From Streptomyces cynarae (GTDB lineage Bacteria > Actinomycetota > Actinomycetes > Streptomycetales > Streptomycetaceae), in contig NZ_CP106793.1 in assembly GCF_025642135.1 (NCBI RefSeq), forward strand, positions 3,972,001-4,036,000: a stretch of DNA of 64,000 nt, given 5' to 3'. Each line of letters begins with the position of its first letter. Within the stretch, counting starts at the first letter, position 1. The notes under the pieces are model-generated. The model was given only the letters and a program-made list of their open reading frames with translations. It had not been told where the DNA came from and searched no databases. Below are positions 1-9,391 of this stretch, in pieces. The position numbers were made by a program, and so were the translations under genes.

Positions 1-536
1 CCGACGAGCAGGCCGAACGGTGCGGAGCGCACGGCGGCCTCGGGCCCCTGATCGCCCGGATTCTTCGGCGCGTCCAGCGTGCCCATCGTGTCGTCGCCGA
101 GGCCGAGCAGACAGGCCCGGGCCGGCGAGCGCCGGGCGTACAGCCACTCCTCGCGGGCCAGCCAGCCGTCCTCCTTGCGCCGCTCGTCGGGACCCCAGTC
201 CCGCTGGGTGGCCGCCCAGCGCAGATACGCCCGGTGCAGATCGGTCGGCGGATGCCAGGCGCCCGTGTCACGGCGGACCTGGGCGCGAATGAGCCCGTCC
301 ACGGAGAACAGGGTGAGCTGCGTGTGGTGCGTGATCGCGCCACGCCGGCCGTGCCCGAACGCCAGGTCCGTCAGCCCCTGTGGCCCGTGGGCCTGCCGGA
401 TCTCCTCCAGGGTGAGCCCGTCGACCGGCGCGCCCAGGGCGTCGGCGACGGCCACGCCGAGCAGCGTGCCGCGCACCCGGCTGCGGAAGTCCTGCTGCTC
501 GGCGCGCCCCCAGACGGCACCGGCTGTCGCACTCAC
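1..536 (-). CDS. ADP-ribosylglycohydrolase family protein (partial)
   Basis: About 178 N-terminal residues are visible; the gene runs off the left edge of the window. The N-terminus carries GTLLGVAVADALGAPVDGLT, the opening helix typical of DraG/ADP-ribosylglycohydrolase proteins, whose acidic residues further on bind two metal ions and remove ADP-ribose from proteins or small molecules. The start is a GTG at 536 preceded by a GAGGAGG ribosome-binding site about six bases away, which settles the start. The usual DGD metal motif is not in the visible part, so activity cannot be judged. It points away from the DUF2165 gene and shares a 159-base intergenic region with it. Confidence 0.7.
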   Translation of the reverse strand, partial: MSATAGAVWGRAEQQDFRSRVRGTLLGVAVADALGAPVDGLTLEEIRQAHGPQGLTDLAFGHGRRGAITHHTQLTLFSVDGLIRAQVRRDTGAWHPPTDLHRAYLRWAATQRDWGPDERRKEDGWLAREEWLYARRSPARACLLGLGDDTMGTLDAPKNPGDQGPEAAVRSAPFGLLV

Positions 537-695
537 CCCAGGCCTCCTCACGGCACCGCACGCACCTCAGACGCGCAGCACTGTAATCGAGCGGGGGCGT
601 CCGGCTCAGAGCTGCGGAACGTCATGCACACCACACTTCCGTGACCGCCCGAAAATCCTCTGTGAGCGGCCGAAAGCCGTCTCCATAGTTGGATC

Positions 696-1208
696 ATGGC
701 CGAAACAACGAGAAGCCCCCACGCCCGGACCGCGCTGCCCCTCGCCGCGACCCTCCTCACCGGTACGGTCGCCCTCCACATCGCGCTCGTCGCGTTCGGG
801 AACATCACCGACTTCGGCACCAACCAGCAGTTCGTCCGGCACGTCCTCGCGATGGACACCACCTTCAAGGACGACGACCTGATGTGGCGCGCCATCACCT
901 CGCACACCTGGGAGGACGCCGCGTATGTGGCGATCATCGTCTGGGAGACGGCCGCCGCACTGATCCTGATCGCCGCGACCTACCTGTGGGCCCGCCACCA
1001 CCCGCGCGCCAGGTGGTTCTCGGACACCGGCCTGCTGATGCTCCTGCTGCTCTTCGGCGCCGGGTTCGTCGCGATAGGCGGCGAGTGGTTCGCGATGTGG
1101 CAGTCCAAGACCTGGAACGGCCTGGACGCGGCGATCCGGGTCATCGTCCTGACCGGGGTGGTGCTGCTGGTGACGCACCTGCCGGGGGCGACTCGGGACG
1201 AGCGCTGA
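696..1208 (+). CDS. DUF2165-like small integral membrane protein
   Basis: A 170-residue protein with about four hydrophobic segments: near residues 15-35, around 75-95 (AYVAIIVWETAAALILIAAT), 108-128 (LLMLLLLFGAGFVAIGG) and 145-162. The spacing and the conserved tryptophans in the loops resemble the DUF2165 predicted membrane protein family. Its function is unknown. It stands alone between a leftward hydrolase and the convergent fbiC gene; the 42-base gap to fbiC contains no strong terminator that I can see. The ribosome-binding site is weak, so the start is chosen by the family-like N-terminus. Confidence 0.7.
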   Translation: MAETTRSPHARTALPLAATLLTGTVALHIALVAFGNITDFGTNQQFVRHVLAMDTTFKDDDLMWRAITSHTWEDAAYVAIIVWETAAALILIAATYLWARHHPRARWFSDTGLLMLLLLFGAGFVAIGGEWFAMWQSKTWNGLDAAIRVIVLTGVVLLVTHLPGATRDER

Positions 1209-1250
1209 GGGTCGTCGGCGAAGCCCCCGGCAGGTGACGTGCCGGGGCGC

Positions 1251-3839
1251 TCAGTTCTCCAGCACCGGCAGCAACTCCGGCAGGTGCCCGTCCGATGCCG
1301 CCGCCGCCCGCTGTCGCTCCTCCGGGACCTCGCCGTAGACCGTCGTGCGCGGCCTGGCCGGGCGGCCCGCCGCCTCCGCGACCGCGATCAGTTCCCTGAT
1401 CGACTTGTACGAGCCGTAGGACGAGCCCGCCATGCGGGAGATCGTCTCCTCCATCAGGGTGCCGCCCAGGTCGTTCGCGCCCGAGCGGAGCATCTCGGCC
1501 GCACCTTCCGTACCCAATTTCACCCAGCTTGTCTGGATATTGGGGATGTGCGGGTGCAGCAGGAGGCGCGCCATCGCCGTGACCGCGCGGTTGTCCCGCA
1601 TCGTCGGGCCGGGGCGAGAGATGCCCGCCAGGTACACCGGGGCGTTGGTGTGGATGAAGGGCAGGGTGACGAACTCCGTGAAGCCGCCCGTCCGCTGCTG
1701 GATGCCGGCGAGGGTGCGCAGATGGCCCAGCCAGTGGCGGGGCTGGTCGACGTGGCCGTACATCATCGTCGACGAGGAGCGGATGCCCAGTTCGTGCGCC
1801 GTCGTGACGACCTCGATCCAGGTCGCCGTGGGCAGCTTGCCCTTCGTCAGGACCCACCGGACCTCGTCGTCCAGGATCTCCGCCGCCGTGCCGGGGATCG
1901 TGTCCAGGCCGGCTTCCTTCGCCGCCGTCAGCCACTCGCGGATCGACATGCCGGTGCGGGTCGCCCCGTTGACCACCTCCATCGGGGAGAAGGCGTGCAC
2001 ATGCATGCCGGGGACGCGGGACTTCACGGCCTTCGCGATGTCGAAGTACGCCGTCCCGGGCAGGTCCGGGTGGATGCCGCCCTGCATGCACACCTCGACC
2101 GCGCCCACGTCCCAGGCCTGCTGGGCACGGTCCGCGACCTGCTCCAGGGAGAGCGTGTAGGCGTCCGCGTCCGTGCGGCGCTGCGCGAACGCGCAGAAAC
2201 GGCAGCCGGTGTAGCAGACGTTCGTGAAGTTGATGTTCCGGGTGACGATGTACGTCACGTCGTCGCCGACCGCCGACTTGCGCACGTCGTCCGCGATGCG
2301 GGTGAGCGCGTCCAGCGCCGGGCCGTCCGCGTGCAGCAGCGCCAGCGCCTCGTCGTCCGTGAGTCGCGTCGGGTCGTCGGCGGCCGTGCGCAGCGCCGCC
2401 CGTACGTCGGCGTCGATGCGCTGCGGTGCCATACCGGGCGCCGCCGCCTCCCGCAGCGCCTCCCAGTCGCCGTACACCTCGTCGAAGTCGTCCCGCCGGT
2501 CGCCCGTACGGCCGTCGCTGTCGATCGTGCGGTGCAGGTCGGTGCGTCCAGCCGCGACGAACACCTCCTCGGGCTCCTGCCAGGGGTGCCCCTCGACCAC
2601 GGCGTCCTCACGCGCCAGGCCCGTCTCCGGGTCCGCCAGCGCCGCCACGTGGGGGCGCAGCCGCGGGTCCAGCCAGGGCTCCCCGCGCCGGACGAACTCC
2701 GGGTACACGCACAGGCGTTCCCGCAGGGCGAAGCCCGCCGCCGCGGAACGCTCCCGCAGCCGCTCGATCTGCGGCCAGGGCCGCTCGGGGTTCACATGGT
2801 CGATGGTCAGCGGCGACACCCCGCCCCAGTCGTCGATGCCGGCGCCGATGAGCCGCTCGTACTCCCCGTCGACCAGGTTCGGCGGTGCCTGCAGACAGGC
2901 GGAGGGGCCCATGATGTGCCGGGCCACGGCCACCGCGGCGACCAGCTCGTCCAGTTCCGCGTCCGGCATCCCGCGCATCGCCGTGTCCGGCTTGGCGCGG
3001 AAGTTCTGGATGATCAGCTCCTGGATGCCGTGGTAGGCGCGGGACACCTTCCGCAGCGCGAACAGCGACTCGGCGCGCTCCTCGTACGTCTCGCCGATGC
3101 CGATGAGGAGGCCGGAGGTGAAGGGGACGGAGGAGCGGCCGGCGTCCTCCAGCACCCGCAGGCGGACCGCCGGTTCCTTGTCGGGGGAGCCGTAGTGGGG
3201 GCCGCCCGGCTCCGACCACAGCCGGGTCGCCGTCGTCTCCAGCATCATGCCCATCGACGGGGCGACCGGCTTGAGCCGCTGGAAGTCGGTCCAGGACATC
3301 ACACCGGGGTTGAGGTGCGGCAGCAGGCCCGTCTCCTCCAGGATCCGGATCGAGATGGCCCGTACGTAGGCGATCGTGTCGTCGTAGCCGTGCGCGTCCA
3401 GCCACTCGCGCGCCTCGGGCCAGCGGTCCTCCGGCTTGTCGCCGAGGGTGATCAGGGCCTCCTTGCAGCCCAGGGCGGCGCCCTTGCGGGCGATGTCGAG
3501 GACCTCGTCCGGAGACATGAACATCCCGTGCCCGGCGCGGCGCAGCTTGCCCGGCACGGTGACGAAGGTGCAGTAGTGGCACTTGTCGCGGCACAGGCGG
3601 GTGAGGGGGATGAAGACGCTCTTCGAGTACGTGATGACGCCGGGCCGGCCGGCGGCCTCGAGGCCCGCGTCGCGCACCCGGGCGGCGGACGCGGCGAGGT
3701 CGTCGAGGTGCGCGCCGCGAGCCTGGAGCAGCACCGCGGCTTCGGTGACGTCGAGCGCGACACCTTCTCGGGCGCGTTTGAGGGCGCGACGCATGGAGTT
3801 CTCGGTGGGGCCGGTTCCGGAGGTCGCGGAAGTCGTCAT
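1251..3839 (-). CDS. fbiC: bifunctional FO synthase FbiC (CofG/CofH)
   Basis: An 862-residue fusion that makes 7,8-didemethyl-8-hydroxy-5-deazariboflavin (FO), the chromophore of cofactor F420, from tyrosine and 5-amino-6-ribitylamino-uracil. Two radical-SAM modules are visible. The CofG half has the cluster motif CRDKCHYC (C83, C87, C90); the CofH half has [10 protein letters not shown] around residues 540-550. Both [4Fe-4S] motifs are complete. Length matches actinobacterial FbiC. The start lies just downstream of a palindrome (3847-3858) and its GAGGG abuts the ATG, so spacing is unusual. Supplying F420 fits the several luciferase-like and deazaflavin-type oxidoreductases nearby. Confidence 0.95.
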   Translation of the reverse strand: MTTSATSGTGPTENSMRRALKRAREGVALDVTEAAVLLQARGAHLDDLAASAARVRDAGLEAAGRPGVITYSKSVFIPLTRLCRDKCHYCTFVTVPGKLRRAGHGMFMSPDEVLDIARKGAALGCKEALITLGDKPEDRWPEAREWLDAHGYDDTIAYVRAISIRILEETGLLPHLNPGVMSWTDFQRLKPVAPSMGMMLETTATRLWSEPGGPHYGSPDKEPAVRLRVLEDAGRSSVPFTSGLLIGIGETYEERAESLFALRKVSRAYHGIQELIIQNFRAKPDTAMRGMPDAELDELVAAVAVARHIMGPSACLQAPPNLVDGEYERLIGAGIDDWGGVSPLTIDHVNPERPWPQIERLRERSAAAGFALRERLCVYPEFVRRGEPWLDPRLRPHVAALADPETGLAREDAVVEGHPWQEPEEVFVAAGRTDLHRTIDSDGRTGDRRDDFDEVYGDWEALREAAAPGMAPQRIDADVRAALRTAADDPTRLTDDEALALLHADGPALDALTRIADDVRKSAVGDDVTYIVTRNINFTNVCYTGCRFCAFAQRRTDADAYTLSLEQVADRAQQAWDVGAVEVCMQGGIHPDLPGTAYFDIAKAVKSRVPGMHVHAFSPMEVVNGATRTGMSIREWLTAAKEAGLDTIPGTAAEILDDEVRWVLTKGKLPTATWIEVVTTAHELGIRSSSTMMYGHVDQPRHWLGHLRTLAGIQQRTGGFTEFVTLPFIHTNAPVYLAGISRPGPTMRDNRAVTAMARLLLHPHIPNIQTSWVKLGTEGAAEMLRSGANDLGGTLMEETISRMAGSSYGSYKSIRELIAVAEAAGRPARPRTTVYGEVPEERQRAAAASDGHLPELLPVLEN

Positions 3840-3846
3840 CCCTCGA

Positions 3847-3858
3847 GCATACGTATGC
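3847..3858. promoter_or_regulatory. perfect 12-bp palindrome upstream of fbiC
   Basis: GCATACGTATGC is a perfect inverted repeat 7 bases upstream of the fbiC start, in an AT-richer island (CATACG...GATCAGGTCATACAGGACGTACGTGCG). It may be an operator or part of the promoter; no matching second copy was seen in the window. Confidence 0.3.
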
Positions 3859-4061
3859 GTTGATCAGGTCATACAGGACGTACGTGCGTCGGTGGGGCGG
3901 TTCACCCGCCACAGGGCGTCACCGTCGCCGCGGCCATCCGCTGTTATGCCGGCACCTGGCTGCCGATCGGCTTCCCGTGCACCGGAGTTCACGGGTGGAC
4001 ACCACAGTGGTGTGTGCATCCCTGCACCACCCCTGTCATCCGACACACCGGGAGCAGCAGC

Positions 4062-5588
4062 ATGTGCGAGGACGACCACGGCACCGGCATGGGAAGACGC
4101 GCGCTGTTCGTGACGGGTGCGGCCGCCGCGCTTACGTTGGGAACCGTGAGCTTCTCCGAGGGCCCCACCGCCGAGGCGGCCGACAACCAGGAGACGAGGA
4201 CGGTGCGCGGCACGCTGCCCACCGGCTCCCCCGACTTCGTGTACCTGCCCGTCGACGTCCCCGAGGGCGTCCGTGAGATCCACGTCGCCTACACCTACGA
4301 CAGGCCGTCCGTCCCGGCCGGCACCCCGGGCAACGCCCTGGACATCGGCATCTTCGACGAGCGCGGCACCGAGCTGGGCGGCAAGGGCTTCCGCGGCTGG
4401 TCCGGCGGCGCGCGCAGCGAGTTCTTCCTCCGCGCGGACGACGCGACCCCCGGCTACATCCCGGGCCGCATCCGCCCCGGCACCTGGCACATCGCGCTGG
4501 GCCCGTACACGGTGGCGCCGCAGGGCCTGACGTACGAGGTCACGATCACGCTCACCCACGGCGCGCAGAGCGAGACCCCGAAGCCCGTGTACCCGCCGTC
4601 CCGGGCCGTGGGCCGGGGCCGCGCCTGGTACCGCGGGGACTGCCATCTGCACTCCTGGTACTCCGACGGCCGCCGCACGCCCGCCGAGATCGCGGCGCTG
4701 GCCCGGGCGGCCGGTCTGGACTTCATCAACAGCTCCGACCACAACACGCACTCCTCGCACGCCCACTGGGCCGACCAGGCGGGCGACGACCTGCTGATCA
4801 TGACGGGCGAGGAGGTGACGACCCGCAACGGCCACGTGGTGGCGCTGGGCACCGACCCGGGCACGTTCATCGACTGGCGCTACCGGGCCCGCGACAACCG
4901 CTGGGCCCGCTTCGCCCAGCAGATCCGCCGCGCGGGCGGTCTGGTCGTCCCGGCGCATCCGCACGCCACCTGCGTCGGCTGCGGCTGGAAGTTCGGCTTC
5001 GGCGAGGCGGACGCGGTGGAGGTGTGGAACGGCCCCTACACCCCGGACGACGAGGTGACGCTCGCGGAGTGGGACAACACGCTGGTGGCGTCGGTCCGGG
5101 AGGGCCACGGCCGGTGGCTGCCTGCGATGGGCAACAGCGACGCGCACCGCGACCCGGACGCGGTGGGCAGCCCTCAGACGGTGGTCCTCGCCGACGACCT
5201 GACCCGCGAGGCGGTCCAGGAGGGCCTCCGCGCGGGCCGCTCGTACGTCGCCGAGTCGAAGAACGTCTCCCTGGCCTTCACCGCTTCGGGCAGCCGCGGC
5301 GAGCACGCGGGCATCGGCGAACGGCTGCGGGTGGACCGCGACACCCCGGTCACGGTCCGCCTGGAGGTGCGGGGCGCACCGCGCTGCACGGTCCGCTTCA
5401 TCACCGACCAGGGCGTGCTGTTCACGAGCGACCCGCTGCCGGTGACCGGCTCGGGCACGGCCGAATGGCGTACGACACCGGCCTACGCGGCCTACGTCCG
5501 CGCCGAGCTGCGGCACGAGGCGGCTGCGGGCCCGGTGCCGGGTGCGCTGGCCGCGTTCACCAACCCGATCTTCCTGGGCGGGGCGTAA
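4062..5588 (+). CDS. Tat-exported PHP-domain metallohydrolase (CehA/McbA-like)
   Basis: A 508-residue protein. A twin-arginine signal (GRRALFVTGAAAALTLG, arginines near 12-13, AEAAD cleavage region) predicts export. An N-terminal beta-sandwich of about 150 residues precedes a PHP phosphoesterase domain with its metal-binding motifs: HLHSWYSDG near 193-201, SDHNTH, TGEEVTTRNGHVVALG, HPHATC and NSDAHRD. PHP proteins of the CehA/McbA type hydrolyse carbamates, amides or phosphoesters using two or three metals; the substrate here cannot be read from the sequence. The ATG at 4062 has GGGAG seven bases upstream; a GTG at 4014 in the same frame is less likely. It reads rightward, divergent from fbiC. 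Confidence 0.8.
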   Translation: MCEDDHGTGMGRRALFVTGAAAALTLGTVSFSEGPTAEAADNQETRTVRGTLPTGSPDFVYLPVDVPEGVREIHVAYTYDRPSVPAGTPGNALDIGIFDERGTELGGKGFRGWSGGARSEFFLRADDATPGYIPGRIRPGTWHIALGPYTVAPQGLTYEVTITLTHGAQSETPKPVYPPSRAVGRGRAWYRGDCHLHSWYSDGRRTPAEIAALARAAGLDFINSSDHNTHSSHAHWADQAGDDLLIMTGEEVTTRNGHVVALGTDPGTFIDWRYRARDNRWARFAQQIRRAGGLVVPAHPHATCVGCGWKFGFGEADAVEVWNGPYTPDDEVTLAEWDNTLVASVREGHGRWLPAMGNSDAHRDPDAVGSPQTVVLADDLTREAVQEGLRAGRSYVAESKNVSLAFTASGSRGEHAGIGERLRVDRDTPVTVRLEVRGAPRCTVRFITDQGVLFTSDPLPVTGSGTAEWRTTPAYAAYVRAELRHEAAAGPVPGALAAFTNPIFLGGA

Positions 5589-5694
5589 ACGCATCCGCGG
5601 GGCGCGCGGCTGTTCTCCGCGCGCCCCGGTCCCCGGTCTGCGAGACTGCGCGGAGTGGCCAGCAGTGTCCCGCCGTCGAGGAGAGCGAGGGACG

Positions 5695-6087
5695 ATGTCG
5701 GACTTCGTCGACCGCAAGTACCGTGCCGTCACGGCGTTCCAGCGCCGGATGAACCCGGTGCTGCGCCGCCTGCCCCTCCAGACGGTGCTGGAGACGACGG
5801 GCCGCGTGTCCGGGCTGCCGCGCCAGACCCCGGTGGGCGGCCGCCGCGTCGGGAACTCCTTCTGGCTGGTATCGGAATACGGCGAGAGGTCCCAGTACGT
5901 CCGCAACATCCAGGCGAATCCACGCGTCCAGGTGCGCATCCTGGGCCGCTGGCACACGGGCACGGCCCACCTGCTCCCGGACGACGACCCCCGGGCCCGC
6001 CTGAAGCAACTGCCGCGCATGAACGGCATGGCGGTACGGGCCCTCGGGGCGCAGCTGCTCACGGTACGGGTGGACCTGGACGGCTAG
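5695..6087 (+). CDS. nitroreductase-family deazaflavin-dependent oxidoreductase
   Basis: A 130-residue protein of the Ddn/split-barrel family. It has LETTGRVSGLPRQTPV, the usual T-G-R-x-S-G-x-x-R-x-T-P signature, then YVRNIQANPRVQVRI and the GTAHLLPDDDP end. Members bind F420H2 and reduce quinones, enones or nitro compounds; some are only cofactor-binding. The ATG at 5695 follows a GAGGAGAGCGAGGG purine tract. It lies 107 bases after the PHP gene on the same strand and is convergent with the aldehyde dehydrogenase. fbiC, 2 kb away, would provide the cofactor. Substrate unknown. Confidence 0.8.
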   Translation: MSDFVDRKYRAVTAFQRRMNPVLRRLPLQTVLETTGRVSGLPRQTPVGGRRVGNSFWLVSEYGERSQYVRNIQANPRVQVRILGRWHTGTAHLLPDDDPRARLKQLPRMNGMAVRALGAQLLTVRVDLDG

Positions 6088-6102
6088 GGTCTTTCGTCCG
6101 GA

Positions 6103-7554
6103 TCAACCCGGCCACACGACGGCCTGCAACTCGCTGTAGGCGTGCAGGGCGTAGGAGCCCACGTCGCGGCCCACGCCGCTCTTCTTGAAGCCGCCGAACG
6201 GCGCCTCCATGTTGCGGCCGACCGTGTTCACACCGACGCCGCCCGTGCGCAGCCGGCGCGCCACGCGGAAGGCGCGGGCCACGTCGCCCGACCAGACGTA
6301 GTCGATCAGGCCGTAGTCGGAGGCGTTGGCCAGGTCGATGCCCTCCTCCTCCGCGTCGAAGGGGACCACCACGACCACCGGGCCGAAGATCTCCTCCCGG
6401 ACCACCCGCATGTCGGGCGTGCAGTCCGCGAGGAGGGTGGGCGCGACGTAGAAGCCGCGGTCGTGCGGAGGCCGTTCGCCGCCGGTGACCAGCCGTGCGC
6501 CCTCCTTGCGGCCCAGTTCGACGTACGCCTCCACACGGTCCCGGTGCGCCGCCGAGATCAGCGGACCCACCACCGTGTCCCGCTCACGCGGATCACCGAC
6601 CTTCAAGTGGCGGGCGTACGCCGCCAGTCGGTCGACCAGCCGGTCGTACACGCCCCGCTGCGCGAGCACCCGTGTCGGTGCCGTGCAGATCTGTCCGCTG
6701 TAGAAGGAGAACGTGGTGCCGATTCCGGCCACCGCCGCGTCCAGGTCCGCGTCGTCGAAGACGAGCGCCGCGCCCTTGCCGCCCAGCTCCATCAGCTGCC
6801 GCTTCACGGACCGGCCGCACACCTCGGCGATGCGCTGCCCCACGGCCGTCGAGCCGGTGAAGCTCACCATGTCGACGTCCGGGCAGTCCACGGCCGCCTC
6901 GCCCACCTCGGGGCGCGCCCCGCCGACCACGTTCACCACGCCCGGCGGCGCGCCCGCCTCCTGAAGTGCCTCCGCCATGCGGTACACCGACAGCGGGTCC
7001 TGCGGGGCCGGCTTCACGACCACCGTGTTGCCCATCGCGAGCGCGGGCGCGACCTTGCCGGCCGGGTTCGCCCAGGGGTTGTTGTACGAGGTGACGCAGG
7101 CGACCACGCCAACGGGCTGGCGCACGGCCAGGGCGCCCATGACGGTCGCCGGGCCGAACGGCCCCGCCTCGTTGATCTGCGGCGGCAGCGGCTGCTCCAC
7201 CGGTTCCACCCGCGCGTACCGTCGGAAACGCGCCACCGCGACCCCGACCTGCATCCCGCGCGCCGTCCCGGTCGTCGCGCCGCTCTCCGCCTGCGCCAGC
7301 TCGGCGTACGGCCCCAGGCGGCCCTGGATCAGGTCGGCCGTCCGCGCCAGCACCGCCGCCCGCTCCTCTGGCGGCGTCCTCGACCACGGCCCGAACGCCT
7401 CGCGGGCCGCGGCGCAGGCCGCCCGCACCTGCTCCCGCGAGGCCTCCGGCGCCCACCCGACGATCCCCTCGGTCGCCGGGTCGGTCACCCGGTAGTGGCC
7501 GTCGTCCGGCTCCACCCAGGCCCCGCCGATCAACAGCCGCTGCCGCTCGGTCAC
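6103..7554 (-). CDS. NAD(P)-dependent aldehyde dehydrogenase
   Basis: A 483-residue aldehyde dehydrogenase that oxidises an aldehyde to an acid. Visible are the cofactor loop FTGSTAVGQRIAE, the general-base motif LMELGGK (Glu near 255) and the nucleophile motif GQICTAPTR (Cys near 288), so the catalytic apparatus is complete. The start is the GTG at 7554, whose GTGA overlaps the stop of the upstream amidohydrolase gene, which implies translational coupling. Substrate is unknown; the operon also holds a D-aminoacylase-like hydrolase and lies downstream of a luciferase-like monooxygenase gene. Confidence 0.9.
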   Translation of the reverse strand: MTERQRLLIGGAWVEPDDGHYRVTDPATEGIVGWAPEASREQVRAACAAAREAFGPWSRTPPEERAAVLARTADLIQGRLGPYAELAQAESGATTGTARGMQVGVAVARFRRYARVEPVEQPLPPQINEAGPFGPATVMGALAVRQPVGVVACVTSYNNPWANPAGKVAPALAMGNTVVVKPAPQDPLSVYRMAEALQEAGAPPGVVNVVGGARPEVGEAAVDCPDVDMVSFTGSTAVGQRIAEVCGRSVKRQLMELGGKGAALVFDDADLDAAVAGIGTTFSFYSGQICTAPTRVLAQRGVYDRLVDRLAAYARHLKVGDPRERDTVVGPLISAAHRDRVEAYVELGRKEGARLVTGGERPPHDRGFYVAPTLLADCTPDMRVVREEIFGPVVVVVPFDAEEEGIDLANASDYGLIDYVWSGDVARAFRVARRLRTGGVGVNTVGRNMEAPFGGFKKSGVGRDVGSYALHAYSELQAVVWPG

Positions 7555-9281
7555 GTGGTGCTCACCGTCCTGGTGTCCCGCCCGGAGCGCAGCACCTTCC
7601 CCGGTACGGCCCCGGTCACCACGTCGTCCCGGATCGCCTCGACGCCGTTGACCCACACGGCCCGGATCCCGATCGCCCGCGAGTCCAGGCGCGGGCTGTC
7701 ACCCGGCAGGTCGTGCACCAGGGTGGCCTGCCCGGCGTCGATCCGCTCCGGGTCGAAGAGGACCAGGTCGGCATGGAAGCCCTCCCGCACCCGACCGCGC
7801 TCCCGGAGCCCGAACAGCTGCGCGGGGTCGTCCGTCAGCATTTTCACGGCCTGCTCCAGCGGCACCAGCTTCCGGCCGCGCAGACAGTCCCCGAGGAACC
7901 GGGTCGTGTACGGCGCCCCGCACATGCGGTCCAGGTGGGCGCCCGCGTCGGAGCCGCCGAGCAGGACGTCCTCGTGCCGCCAGGTCTCGGCCCTCAGGGC
8001 CCAGGAGCCGGGGTCGTTGTCGGTGGGCATGGGCCACAGGACCGTGCGCAGCTCGTCGTTCGCGCAGATCTCGACCAGGCATGCGAAGGGGTCCTGGCCG
8101 CGCTCGGCCGCGATGTCCTTCACGACGCGTCCGGTCAGGCCTTCGTTGCGCGGGCTGTAGGTGTCGCCGATGACGTACCGCCCGAAGTCGGTGAGACGGC
8201 GGAAGACACCGGCCTCCTTGGAGTGGGCGCGGCGCAGCATCTGCGCCCGGACCCCGGGGTCGCGCAGCTTCGCGGTCCGCTCGGGCACGGGCAGACCCAG
8301 GATCGGTCCCCAGCCGGGGATCAGGTTGAGGGCGCAGAAGGTGCCCAGGGACATGTTCATCGGCGTGAGGATGGGCATGGTGAGGGCCACCACCCGGCCG
8401 CCCGCCTTCCGGGCCCGCTCGCTCGCGGAGAGCTGACGCGGCACGCGTTCGGGGACGGCCGCGTCGATGGTGAGGACGTTCCAGTTCAGGGGCCGTCCGG
8501 CCGCCGCGCTCATCTCCGCCAGGAGGTCGATCTCCGGATCGCTGAACTGGTCCAGGCAGCCCGCGACGATCGCCTCGATCTGTGTGCCCTCGTGCTCGCC
8601 GACCGCCTTGGCGAGTGCCAGAAGCTCCTCCGGCCGTGCGTGCCGGGAGGCGACCGGCTGCCCGTCACCGTCGGAGTGGGTGGAGGACTGCGTGGTCGAG
8701 AGCCCCCAGGCGCCCGCGTCCATGGCCTCGTGGAACAGCCGCAGCATGGCGTCCAGCTGCTCGTCCGTCGGCTGCCCGCCGACCGCGTCCGGGCCCATCA
8801 CGTACCGTCGCAGCGCGCAGTGCCCCGCCATGAAACCGGCGTTGACCGCGATCCGCCCTTCGAGGGCGTCCAGGTACTCCCCGAAGGAGTGCCATGTCCA
8901 GGGCGCCCCCTCCTCCAGGGCGACCAGGGACATGCCCTCCACCTTCGACATCATCCGCCGGGTGTAGTCGGCGTCCTCGGGCCGCGCCGGGTTCAGCGGG
9001 GCGAGGGTGAAGCCGCAGTTGCCGGCCGCGACCGTGGTGACCCCGTGGTTCAGGGACGGGGTCGCGTACGGGTCCCAGAACAGCTGGGCGTCGTAGTGGG
9101 TGTGCGGGTCGACGAAGCCGGGGGCGAGGACGAGACCGGTGGCGTCCTCGCCGCTCCCGGCCTCCTCGGTGATCGCGCCGACGGCCACGATACGGCCGTT
9201 TCGTATCCCCACGTCGGCCGTGTACGCGGGGGCGCCGGTCCCGTCCACGACGGTCGCGCCCTTGATGACGTGGTCGAGCAC
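7551..9281 (-). CDS. amidohydrolase, N-acyl-D-amino-acid deacylase type
   Basis: A 576-residue metal-dependent amidohydrolase. The N-terminus has the beta-sandwich entry ATVVDGTGAPAYTADVGIRNG followed by the metal motif PGFVDPHTHYDAQLFWDP; further on are MAGHCALRRYVMG, a DAGAHLDRMC motif and the C-terminal DLVLFDPERID. This layout matches D-aminoacylases and related cyclic-amide or acyl-amide hydrolases. It overlaps the aldehyde dehydrogenase start by four bases. A 110-base gap carrying a dispersed repeat separates it from the luciferase-like gene upstream, so they may or may not share a transcript. Real substrate unknown. Confidence 0.85.
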   Translation of the reverse strand: MLDHVIKGATVVDGTGAPAYTADVGIRNGRIVAVGAITEEAGSGEDATGLVLAPGFVDPHTHYDAQLFWDPYATPSLNHGVTTVAAGNCGFTLAPLNPARPEDADYTRRMMSKVEGMSLVALEEGAPWTWHSFGEYLDALEGRIAVNAGFMAGHCALRRYVMGPDAVGGQPTDEQLDAMLRLFHEAMDAGAWGLSTTQSSTHSDGDGQPVASRHARPEELLALAKAVGEHEGTQIEAIVAGCLDQFSDPEIDLLAEMSAAAGRPLNWNVLTIDAAVPERVPRQLSASERARKAGGRVVALTMPILTPMNMSLGTFCALNLIPGWGPILGLPVPERTAKLRDPGVRAQMLRRAHSKEAGVFRRLTDFGRYVIGDTYSPRNEGLTGRVVKDIAAERGQDPFACLVEICANDELRTVLWPMPTDNDPGSWALRAETWRHEDVLLGGSDAGAHLDRMCGAPYTTRFLGDCLRGRKLVPLEQAVKMLTDDPAQLFGLRERGRVREGFHADLVLFDPERIDAGQATLVHDLPGDSPRLDSRAIGIRAVWVNGVEAIRDDVVTGAVPGKVLRSGRDTRTVSTT

Positions 9282-9322
9282 GACGGCTCGCCTCCTTCAA
9301 CTCCGGTGGGGCGCCCTGAAGT

Positions 9323-9369
9323 GGCGCGGGGAACTGCGCGACCAGCCACATCGGGCCCGCAGCCGCCGG
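9323..9369 (+). repeat. dispersed 47-bp intergenic repeat, copy 1
   Basis: This stretch begins GGCGCGGGGAACTGCGCGAC and continues through CCAGCCAC to CAGCCGCCGG. A second copy with about six mismatches lies at 51240-51286 in the same orientation. From memory, very similar intergenic sequences are common across Streptomyces genomes. It sits in the gap between the luciferase-like gene and the amidohydrolase gene. Function unknown. Confidence 0.65.
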
Positions 9370-9391
9370 ACGGCCCGCGGCCCGACGGCGA

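Noticed and set aside
1239..3863. A very long rightward open frame opposite fbiC
   Set aside because: It is the antisense shadow of fbiC, produced by high GC content; its translation is arginine-, histidine- and valine-rich with no domain.
3864..6062. A long leftward open frame over the PHP and Ddn-like genes
   Set aside because: Both underlying rightward genes have recognisable catalytic motifs and ribosome-binding sites; the leftward product has none.
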